DNA of 9,639 bases, taken from positions 1 to 9,639 of the forward strand of contig JALVBA010000144.1 of assembly GCA_027010905.1 (NCBI GenBank), written 5' to 3'. The DNA comes from Marinilabiliaceae bacterium. Its GTDB lineage: Bacteria > Bacteroidota > Bacteroidia > Bacteroidales > Marinilabiliaceae. A program made the position numbers and the translations under genes. The notes under the pieces were generated by a model that saw nothing but the letters and a program-made list of their open reading frames with translations, searched no databases and had not been told where the DNA came from. Shown in pieces: positions 1 through 6,337 of this stretch; within the stretch, counting starts at the first letter, position 1, and each line of letters starts with the position of its first letter.

Positions 1-32
1 TTGTAAAAGTATTAATCTATAATATTTTACAA
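1..32. repeat. AT-rich inverted repeat upstream of tsaD
   Basis: TTGTAAAA (1-8) is the exact reverse complement of TTTTACAA (25-32). The next four bases inward, TATT (10-13) and AATA (21-24), also pair if base 9 is bulged, giving a 12-bp stem with a short loop. It sits 30 bp before the tsaD start. It may be the terminator of a gene outside the window or an operator in a divergent promoter region. There is no clean T-run to decide, and no TAnnTTTG box for tsaD is visible in the 62 bp available. Confidence 0.4.
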
Positions 33-62
33 TATTTAGCTTATTATTAAAATAACTAGCAA

Positions 63-1073
63 ATGAGCATTGTAATTTTAGGTATAGAATCTTCTTGCGA
101 CGACACTTCGGCAGCAGTAATAAGAGATGAGGTTATTCTCTCGAACGTAGTGGCAAATCAGGATGTTCACAGTGAATATGGAGGAGTGGTGCCTGAGCTG
201 GCATCGCGGACTCACCAACAGAATATCATCCCTGTAGTTGATAAGGCAATCAAAGATGCTAAAATTGACATTCAGGATATTGATGCCATTGCATTCACAA
301 GAGGTCCGGGTTTAATGGGCTCTCTACTGGTAGGCACATCTTTTGCCAAAGGATTTGCATTGGCCCGCAATCTTCCTCTAATCGAAGTAAACCACCTTCA
401 TGCCCATGTATTGGCACATTTCATTAAAGAGAGTAATGAGGACAATACTCAACCTTCATTTCCTTTTCTTTGTCTTTTAGTTTCTGGCGGTAACAGCCAG
501 ATTGTAGTTGTGAAAGACTATACTGACATGGAGATTATAGGTAAAACCATTGATGATGCCGCCGGTGAAGCATTTGATAAATGTGCTAAGATAATGGGGC
601 TTCCATATCCGGGTGGACCGTTAATTGATAAGTTTGCCAAAGAGGGAGACAGTAAAAAATTTACATTTAACAAACCCAGAATAAAAGATTACGACTACAG
701 CTTTAGCGGATTGAAAACATCTTTTCTATACTTCTTACGCGACGAGATAAAACAGGCTCCTGACTTTATCGAGAAAAACAGAAATGACCTATGTGCATCA
801 CTTCAATCTACAATAGTTGAAATATTAATGGATAAATTAATAAAAGCATCTAACGACACTGGTATCAGGCAAATAGCCCTTGCGGGAGGAGTTTCTGCAA
901 ATTCGGGGTTACGTAGTGAAATAGAGAAACATAAGGATTGGGAAACCTTTATCCCTAAACTCTCGTACACAACTGACAATGCCGCAATGATTGCCATTAA
1001 TGGCTACTATAAATTTTTAAAAACTGATTTTACAGAACAAGATGTTGCTCCTTTTGCGAGATTAAAATTTTAA
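63..1073 (+). CDS. tsaD: tRNA N6-adenosine threonylcarbamoyltransferase TsaD
   Basis: TsaD transfers the threonylcarbamoyl group from threonylcarbamoyl-AMP to A37 of tRNAs reading ANN codons (the t6A modification), acting in the cytoplasm with TsaB and TsaE. The 336-aa product has the normal full length of the family. The ASKHA-fold ATP-binding start GIESSCDDT is at residues 7-15, the metal-binding pair H111 and H115 lies in NHLHAH, a glycine-rich SGGNSQ loop and a PGGP motif follow, and the C-terminal metal ligand D305 lies in DNAAMIA. The ATG at 63 leads directly into the conserved N-terminus, so the start is secure. No Shine-Dalgarno sequence is visible, as is usual in Bacteroidetes. TsaB and TsaE are not in the window. 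This is a housekeeping gene and appears functionally unrelated to the operon downstream. Confidence 0.97.
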   Translation: MSIVILGIESSCDDTSAAVIRDEVILSNVVANQDVHSEYGGVVPELASRTHQQNIIPVVDKAIKDAKIDIQDIDAIAFTRGPGLMGSLLVGTSFAKGFALARNLPLIEVNHLHAHVLAHFIKESNEDNTQPSFPFLCLLVSGGNSQIVVVKDYTDMEIIGKTIDDAAGEAFDKCAKIMGLPYPGGPLIDKFAKEGDSKKFTFNKPRIKDYDYSFSGLKTSFLYFLRDEIKQAPDFIEKNRNDLCASLQSTIVEILMDKLIKASNDTGIRQIALAGGVSANSGLRSEIEKHKDWETFIPKLSYTTDNAAMIAINGYYKFLKTDFTEQDVAPFARLKF

Positions 1074-1132
1074 AATCAAGTGAAAATGGGCTGTTTATTC
1101 GGTAAAATAGCTGTTTTATCAAAAAAACTTAC

Positions 1133-1158
1133 ATAATACCTGCAAATTAAGGTATTGT
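1133..1158. repeat. Inverted repeat overlapping the operon promoter
   Basis: AATACC (1135-1140) and GGTATT (1151-1156) are exact reverse complements around a 10-base AT-rich spacer. The stem extends by one G·T and one A-T pair to 1133/1158. The right arm overlaps the candidate -33 element of the operon, so it could be an operator for an unseen regulator. It could also be a weak end-of-gene hairpin for tsaD, but no T-run follows it. Confidence 0.3.
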
Positions 1159-1181
1159 AGTTGAATTTTATTTTATTTTTG
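1154..1181 (+). promoter_or_regulatory. Bacteroidetes-type promoter of the peptide operon
   Basis: TATTTTTG at 1174-1181 is an exact match to the Bacteroidetes -7 consensus TAnnTTTG. ATTG at 1154-1157 could serve as the -33 element, 16 bases upstream, a little shorter than the usual spacing. The implied transcript begins about 15 bases before the GTG start at 1202. No other promoter-like site is evident inside the operon. Confidence 0.55.
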
Positions 1182-1201
1182 AACAAAATATTCTTTTATT
1201 T

Positions 1202-1489
1202 GTGAAAGAAAGGTGTTTTAAACAACAAGATGGTTTTGTAGAACAGACCATTGACAGTGAAACAATATTGGTTCCTTTAGTTAATAGTGTTGCTCAGATG
1301 AATGAAGTGATAACTCTTAATGAATTGGGTACTTTTATATATCATTTGTTAGAAAAGCAAAAGTCTTTCTCTGAATTGGTAGAAGAGATATTGAATACTT
1401 TTGAGGTGGACAGGCAAGAGGCTGTTGACGATTTAAACAGCTTTCTTATTAAGGCCTTAGGAAAAAAAATTATTTTTGAACAAAATTAA
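1202..1489 (+). CDS. PqqD-family peptide-binding protein (RiPP recognition element)
   Basis: The 95-aa protein has the PqqD fold pattern. It opens with a beta-hairpin segment (GFVEQTIDSETILVPL, about 11-26), followed by the hallmark LNELGTFIYHLLE around residues 39-51 and two amphipathic helices (SFSELVEEIL and RQEAVDDLNSFLIKAL). Discrete PqqD-like proteins bind the leader of a ribosomally made peptide and present it to modifying enzymes; the lasso peptide B1 proteins are the same family. The only start compatible with the frame is GTG at 1202: the next in-frame stop upstream is at 1148-1150 and there is no ATG between. It is the first gene of a five-gene operon and lies 15 bp before the candidate precursor gene, its likely partner. 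It may belong to the PqqD branch found beside HprK-related kinases. The family call is strong; the partner is inferred. Confidence 0.85.
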   Translation: MKERCFKQQDGFVEQTIDSETILVPLVNSVAQMNEVITLNELGTFIYHLLEKQKSFSELVEEILNTFEVDRQEAVDDLNSFLIKALGKKIIFEQN

Positions 1490-1504
1490 CCGAAACCTAA
1501 GTTA

Positions 1505-1717
1505 ATGATTTTGAATTCTAAAAAATATTACACTGCTCCTACAGTCAGCTCTATTAAGTTGGATAGAAGTATTGTTTTACTTACTCCAACCGGCAACCCT
1601 CCGGGCATGGCTGCTCCAGCGGAGCCGGAAAGACCATCATACCCTTCATCAAGCACACCTCCTTCAACAAACAGCACTCCATTTGGTGGAGGCAAGCCCG
1701 ACTTCAGCGACATGTAA
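1505..1717 (+). CDS. Candidate RiPP precursor peptide, Pro/Ser/Thr-rich
   Basis: This is a 70-aa peptide placed between the PqqD-like gene (15 bp gap) and the kinase-like gene (8 bp gap). Residues 1-26 look like a leader: Lys-rich start, then Y9-T-A-P12-T-V14 and a hydrophobic patch IVLL at 23-26. The Y-x-x-P pattern resembles the leader motif bound by PqqD-like B1 proteins in lasso peptide systems and is also seen in small Bacteroidetes peptides. Residues 27-70 are low complexity, with 11 prolines and 12 Ser/Thr in 44 residues, a GGG at 61-63 and the end DFSDM. There is no cysteine, which argues against lanthipeptide, sactipeptide or disulfide chemistry. The Ser/Thr-rich tail, including S68 near the C-terminus, offers targets for the adjacent kinase-like protein. 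Precursor identity is inferred from size, composition and position, since I recognise no known family. Confidence 0.7.
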   Translation: MILNSKKYYTAPTVSSIKLDRSIVLLTPTGNPPGMAAPAEPERPSYPSSSTPPSTNSTPFGGGKPDFSDM

Positions 1718-1725
1718 ATGATAAA

Positions 1726-2643
1726 ATGAACAATACTGAACGTTCATATCTATACAAAACCGGAGGACTCCACCTAAAAGCTCTGTTAAAAGATAACATA
1801 TTAAAATTAGATAAAACAGCCGGGTCATATAAATTTCTAACCGGCAAGAATGAAACGAACAACTTCGATTTTGAAATTTTATGCTCTGTTGTGCTGGATG
1901 TTGAGCTGCCCAAAGACAAAGCTGTATTTACCGGCGAGTCGTTTGACGATAACCACATACCTTACAAATGGACGGTTTTTGAACATGACACCTCCTCTTA
2001 CACCCTCATAATTGACATTAACGATGATACCCCAATAGAGATTGTCAAGGCAGAGTTTTATCTGCAACAGAAAAGTATCGACGTATCACTGAAGCTTAAA
2101 AACAGAGAGAGTCAAATAGCGTTCGATCCGTTTTTTCAACCTTTTGGAGCTCTCTTGCTGAACTATCTTACACACTTTAAAAATGGAATTCTTTTACACT
2201 CATCTGGAGTAAAGGATGGACAAAGAGGGTTTGTATTTTCTGCTATCTCGGGTACCGGAAAATCAACAATGGCAGCATTGTGGCAGCAAAAAGGAGCTCA
2301 AATAATTAATGACGACCGCCTTATTCTTATCCCTGACGGGAACAAGGTTATAATGACAAATACACCGATGCCTTATTATCAGGATGTCTACAAAGAGAGC
2401 GTTGTTTCAGCAATATTCCTACTAAAGCAATCTCACTATAACTATATCAAACCACTACCAGGAGTTATCGGAATAACCGGCCTTATGTCGAACTGTATTC
2501 AGTTTCTTTACAATAAGGAGATGGTAAAAAAACATCTAGAGACAATAACAAATATTACAAAGAGATGCAATGTTTATGAAGTGGGGTTTAGGCCAACAAC
2601 AGAAATAACAGATACTATTCGTCGTGAATTTGGAGGAGAGTAA
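1726..2643 (+). CDS. HPr kinase-related ATP-binding protein (HprK-like)
   Basis: The 305-aa protein has the C-terminal P-loop fold of HPr serine kinase and the PEP carboxykinase superfamily. H158 in LLHSSGV sits ahead of Walker A SGTGKST (175-181), and an acidic NDDR motif (195-198) matches the catalytic acidic pair of HprK. The first ~140 residues do not resemble the HprK N-terminal domain I know. HprK phosphorylates a serine on HPr. Relatives in some lasso peptide clusters phosphorylate the C-terminal serine of the precursor, and HprK-related proteins recur beside PqqD-like genes. I infer that the Ser/Thr-rich peptide encoded just upstream is the substrate. The ATG at 1726 lies 8 bp after the peptide stop, and the 3' end overlaps the next gene by 20 bp, so translation is probably coupled. 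Kinase family membership is well supported; the substrate is not demonstrated. Confidence 0.8.
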   Translation: MNNTERSYLYKTGGLHLKALLKDNILKLDKTAGSYKFLTGKNETNNFDFEILCSVVLDVELPKDKAVFTGESFDDNHIPYKWTVFEHDTSSYTLIIDINDDTPIEIVKAEFYLQQKSIDVSLKLKNRESQIAFDPFFQPFGALLLNYLTHFKNGILLHSSGVKDGQRGFVFSAISGTGKSTMAALWQQKGAQIINDDRLILIPDGNKVIMTNTPMPYYQDVYKESVVSAIFLLKQSHYNYIKPLPGVIGITGLMSNCIQFLYNKEMVKKHLETITNITKRCNVYEVGFRPTTEITDTIRREFGGE

Positions 2644-3082
2644 CCATAAAGGGAGGCAACTGCTAATAAAGCTGCTGAGGTCGGGAGAGACAACCGATGT
2701 TACAGCTAGTGGATTAAGTATGTTCCCATTTTTACTTCCTACCGATGTTTTAAGGGTAAAACCTGTATCGCCTCAATCGTTAAAGCGCGGGGAGATAATT
2801 ATATATGAACTGAATCACAAGATTATCAGTCACAGGTATATAAAAAACAGTGGTGGATCTATTATCTGCAAAGGAGACGGACTTATACATTACGACACTC
2901 CTGTATCGGAAGAGAATCTGTTGGGTGTGGTAATTGCCCGTATCCGGAAAGGCAGAATAAGATCGTTAACATCAACCACAACAAGGGGAGGCGGATATTT
3001 ACTGTCGTGGTTAACGGGAGTTACAGGAATATTTTTTCACTATGCAAGTTTTGCATGGCACAAATGGATTTATAATTCTTAA
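2624..3082 (+). CDS. S24/S26-family serine peptidase (signal peptidase-like)
   Basis: The 152-aa protein carries the signal peptidase I (S26) core in order: nucleophile S32 in SGLSMFPFL (compare SGxSMxP), H70 in ISHRYI as the likely base, then KGDG at 83-86 with D91. A His rather than Lys base resembles the archaeal, ER and SipW branch. There is no N-terminal membrane anchor: the first 28 residues are charged and lead straight into the catalytic domain. The only hydrophobic stretch is near the C-terminus (about 125-145). It is therefore not an ordinary secretory signal peptidase and may cut the peptide's leader at or inside the inner membrane. GTG at 2624 is the earliest possible start, with a stop upstream at 2606-2608; TTG at 2630 is an alternative. 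The gene overlaps the kinase-like gene by 20 bp. Confidence 0.78.
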   Translation: MNLEESNHKGRQLLIKLLRSGETTDVTASGLSMFPFLLPTDVLRVKPVSPQSLKRGEIIIYELNHKIISHRYIKNSGGSIICKGDGLIHYDTPVSEENLLGVVIARIRKGRIRSLTSTTTRGGGYLLSWLTGVTGIFFHYASFAWHKWIYNS

Positions 3083-3113
3083 CTTAGCGTTACAATAGTT
3101 TCTAAAGCAGAAA

Positions 3114-4892
3114 ATGAAATTCAGCATAAAAAATATTACAAGAGCCCTGAGGATAATATGGAAAAGCTCCCCTTTATGGAGTATTGTAAATATTGTTCTA
3201 AGCATTATTAAGGGAGTCCTTCCGCTAATTCTTATCTATATTGTCAAGTTAGTTATTGACAATGTAAATATGATTGTCTCCACAGGTAAGCCTCTGCTTA
3301 CAGATGGCGATATGATTAACATCTTTGTTCTGGCCGGAGTTTTTTTCCTCCTCAATGCGTTGACAGGCTCGGTTAACTCATTGATTCGTGAAAAACAGTC
3401 ATATCTGGTAAATGACTACATTCAAAATCTGATTCATAAAAAGACAATAAATATTCCTTATGGATATTTTGAAGATTCAAAATACCAAAACATTTTCTAC
3501 CGTGCCATTGAGGAGTCATCCTACAGACCGGCTAAAGTTTTCTATGGTATACTGGGTCTATTGCAAAACTCCATTACACTGGGATTAATTGTCGGTATCC
3601 TAATGACTCTTCACTGGGGTTTGCTCCCATATCTTATATTGGTCAGCATTCCAATAATAGTGTTCAAACTATACTATTCGAAGCTATTTTACAACCTGCG
3701 CAGAGATCAAACAGAAGAGGAGCGTAAGGTTAACTATTTTAACAGGCTGCTTACGTCGAAAGATTTTGCCAAGGAGCTGCGTATCTTTAACCTCGGCGAC
3801 CTTTTCAAAAGGAGGCACGAATCGTTAAAGCATAAACTCAGAAGCAAACGGTACCGATTATTAAAATCCCGTACCTTGTGGGAGACCTTAGTTCAGATTT
3901 TAGCTACCATATTTCTGCTGGTAATCTTTGGATTTATCATCTACAGTACTGTTACAAAAAGGATTACCACCGGCGATATGGCTATGTATTTTCTTGCTCT
4001 GCACCGAGGTTATACAGTATTGCAGGAGTGGTTGATGCGAATTGCTTCACTCTATGAAGACAATCTGTTTTTGAAAAACTTTTTTGACTTCTTGCAGATT
4101 GAGGTGAAAAAAGACACCTCGGCAAATCTCCATTTCCCAAAGCCTGTTAAACAAGGTATCACATTTAAGGATGTATCATTCAAATACCCCAACACAAAAA
4201 GATGGGTTTTAAAAAACCTGAACATAACTATCAACGAAGGGGAAACCGTTGCCCTTGTAGGATCAAACGGTGCAGGAAAAACTACACTTGTTAAACTGCT
4301 TGCCGGGCTTTACAAACCCACGTCAGGAACAATAACTGTTGATGGGACAGATTGGACTCAGATTAAAAAAGATGAACTTGCGGATGCTGTAAGTGTGATA
4401 TTTCAGGATTTTATGCTTTACAATGTTTCGGCAAAGGATAATATCTGGTACGGAAACATAAGGAATCAGCCGGATGACAAATCTATTCATGACGCAGCTC
4501 AAAATGCCGGAATACACGAAATTTTCATGAACCTGCCGGAGGGTTACGATACAACTTTGGGCACCTTGTTCAAAAACAGCGAACAGCTGAGCCGAGGCGA
4601 GTGGCAGCGTACAGCTCTAGCACGCTCATTTTTTAACAAAGCACAACTAATAATTCTTGATGAGCCAACAAGCTCTCTGGATGCCTTCACCGAAGCAAAG
4701 CTTATTAACCACTTCAAAGAGATAACAAGTAACAGAACATCAATAATTATCAGCCATCGAATGACAACAATAAAACTGGCCGATCGTATTGTTGTTATTG
4801 ACGGCAATTCAATATGCGAAACAGGAAGTCATGAAGAGTTGCTTAAGAAAAACGGAGTCTACAAGAAGATGATAAATTCACTGAATCAGTAA
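3114..4892 (+). CDS. ABC exporter, fused membrane and ATPase domains
   Basis: This is a 592-aa half-transporter of the MsbA/McjD type. An N-terminal six-helix membrane domain (clear hydrophobic segments near 21-48, 68-85, 146-178 and 258-282) is followed by an ATPase domain from about residue 345. Walker A GSNGAGKTT is at 383-391, then a Q-loop in IFQDF, a signature LSRGE at 492-496 (Arg where LSGGQ has Gly), Walker B LIILDEP with D516-E517, and the switch His H548 in SHR. There is no C39 peptidase domain, so it cannot itself remove a leader, consistent with a separate peptidase gene just upstream. It probably works as a homodimer in the inner membrane exporting the processed peptide, which is inferred from context. 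The gap to the peptidase gene is 31 bp. Its 3' end overlaps the convergent gene by 7 bp. Confidence 0.9.
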   Translation: MKFSIKNITRALRIIWKSSPLWSIVNIVLSIIKGVLPLILIYIVKLVIDNVNMIVSTGKPLLTDGDMINIFVLAGVFFLLNALTGSVNSLIREKQSYLVNDYIQNLIHKKTINIPYGYFEDSKYQNIFYRAIEESSYRPAKVFYGILGLLQNSITLGLIVGILMTLHWGLLPYLILVSIPIIVFKLYYSKLFYNLRRDQTEEERKVNYFNRLLTSKDFAKELRIFNLGDLFKRRHESLKHKLRSKRYRLLKSRTLWETLVQILATIFLLVIFGFIIYSTVTKRITTGDMAMYFLALHRGYTVLQEWLMRIASLYEDNLFLKNFFDFLQIEVKKDTSANLHFPKPVKQGITFKDVSFKYPNTKRWVLKNLNITINEGETVALVGSNGAGKTTLVKLLAGLYKPTSGTITVDGTDWTQIKKDELADAVSVIFQDFMLYNVSAKDNIWYGNIRNQPDDKSIHDAAQNAGIHEIFMNLPEGYDTTLGTLFKNSEQLSRGEWQRTALARSFFNKAQLIILDEPTSSLDAFTEAKLINHFKEITSNRTSIIISHRMTTIKLADRIVVIDGNSICETGSHEELLKKNGVYKKMINSLNQ

Positions 4893-6337
4893 CTGTTTAA
4901 CATAAAACTAACCCCCCCCCAAATCCCGAACGAGTAAGGGCGGAATGAGTTATACCCCTTACTGTTTACCGGAGACAAGTAGTATTTAAAACGAGGCTCC
5001 AACGAAAACCGAATAGATTTGCCTAATGGCAATTCCATCCCTAAACCAAGAGTACTGCTATAGGTAACACCGCTAATACCCTCAGTCTCTCCGGCATTTA
5101 CGTACTCACCATTCTCTACGAGGTAAACATTGTTATCCACAAGAAAGTTTGTACTGAATCCACCAGCTAAGGTAATCACCGGTTTTTTGTTGAGAACGGA
5201 GTACCGCACCATAAGTGGAACTTCAATATAGTCGAGCAGCTGTTTCAGTGTAGTTGACTCTGACTGACTGCTAAAAGTGTTTACCGAAGATTCAAGGTAT
5301 ACCCCACTTTTATGCAGGTTCTGCTCTATTCCCATAGAGGTATTGTTATTGTAACGGATAGGCCCCATTGTATTATTAAACTTATTTGTGCTAATTAACG
5401 AATTCCTCTTAAAGTTGTCTGAGCTCGCCATTGCATAACCTGATATGCCTGAGATAGAGTTGTGGTTTGTGGTTTGTGAAACTTCCTGTCCCACCTGAGA
5501 GTATAAAACTCCTGTTTCAAAACTCCACCGGCTTTTATCTTCCACCCTCATATTCACGCCTCCCGACACAGAAACAACACCCGACTCACTTGTTGACGAG
5601 TCATACACATTGTGAACAACCGATGAGTATTGAGACTCACTTACGTTTCTGTAATTATAGGCTGGCGAAGCACTACCTCCTACAATAAACTTAAATTTTC
5701 TATATTTTGGTTTATAAACAGGCATTACGGTATTGTATGCATACAGAGTAGGTCTTTTTGAGATACTCTTTTCCGGCAAAACTAATCTGACATCAGGTAC
5801 AGCAACCTCTATTTCAGAAACAGACAGATAGTCCATCTTTGCTAGATACACTTCTTTAGTAGTCTCACTTGCCAAATTAACAACTGGATGATTTGCAGAC
5901 GTATCACTCTTTTTAGTTACAATGCCAATGGCTTGCCTTTCAGTGCCTATAGAAGATTGCCGAGTTATCTTCTCCGTGTCAAATGATTCTGTCTCTTTTA
6001 TAGTGGCAGAGGCCGTATTTACCGGCGTTAGAGCATTTTTCTCCACATATGCTTTTTGTTTTTCAATAACAGGCTGTTCCCCTTTTACTGTCACCGGATT
6101 TTCAACCTTGGCCAACTGCTTTTTTCGGACATTTCTATCCGACATAAAAAAGATGATTCCAACCGAAAGTACAACCAAAGCAACAGCAGCAGCACTCTGC
6201 CAGTAAAAAAGAACTCGTCGCCTACGTTTCTCCGCCAACATGTGCTGATTTATAGCATTCCAAACATAGGCAGGAGGCTCAACCTCAATACCGTTAAGTT
6301 TTTCTTTAACTATTTTATCAAAACTCTTTTCTAACAT
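4886..6337 (-). CDS. Anti-sigma-like/outer-membrane beta-barrel-like fusion protein
   Basis: The 483-aa protein has three parts. Residues 1-42 are a charged cytoplasmic segment with the pattern FDKIVKEKL...EVEPPAYVW..I, as seen at the start of Bacteroidetes anti-sigma-type proteins. A single membrane helix spans about 45-65. Then comes a Lys/Thr/Val-rich linker and, from Y212, a PorT-like beta-rich domain of about 270 residues with alternating aromatic/polar strands and the C-terminal strand GVSFMLNSY. It follows an ECF sigma gene with a 7-bp overlap and has a good ribosome site. I infer that it controls that sigma factor. An inner-membrane helix joined to a barrel-like domain is topologically odd; the C-terminal domain may lie in the periplasm or reach the outer membrane. 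A G9 run in the coding strand lies seven codons before the stop. Confidence 0.75.
   Translation of the reverse strand: MLEKSFDKIVKEKLNGIEVEPPAYVWNAINQHMLAEKRRRRVLFYWQSAAAVALVVLSVGIIFFMSDRNVRKKQLAKVENPVTVKGEQPVIEKQKAYVEKNALTPVNTASATIKETESFDTEKITRQSSIGTERQAIGIVTKKSDTSANHPVVNLASETTKEVYLAKMDYLSVSEIEVAVPDVRLVLPEKSISKRPTLYAYNTVMPVYKPKYRKFKFIVGGSASPAYNYRNVSESQYSSVVHNVYDSSTSESGVVSVSGGVNMRVEDKSRWSFETGVLYSQVGQEVSQTTNHNSISGISGYAMASSDNFKRNSLISTNKFNNTMGPIRYNNNTSMGIEQNLHKSGVYLESSVNTFSSQSESTTLKQLLDYIEVPLMVRYSVLNKKPVITLAGGFSTNFLVDNNVYLVENGEYVNAGETEGISGVTYSSTLGLGMELPLGKSIRFSLEPRFKYYLSPVNSKGYNSFRPYSFGIWGGVSFMLNSY
4912..4920 (-). repeat. Nine-G homopolymer in a coding region
   Basis: Nine consecutive C on the + strand read as G9 in the coding strand of the barrel-like gene, encoding parts of Trp-Gly-Gly-Val. 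Loss of one G would end the protein as WGGLVLC, and gain of one as WGGG, instead of WGGVSFMLNSY. Homopolymers of this length are prone to slippage. The convergent transporter gene ends before the tract and is unaffected. Confidence 0.85.

Noticed and set aside
1505..4892. A complete lasso peptide cluster
   Set aside because: PqqD-like, kinase-like and ABC genes fit, but there is no asparagine-synthetase-like cyclase and no transglutaminase-like B2 peptidase in the window.
5467..5688. Small + strand ORF opposite the barrel-like gene
   Set aside because: Antisense shadow of a well-supported gene, with no family resemblance and no start signals. The same applies to the other antisense frames in tsaD, the ABC gene, smpB and fabD.
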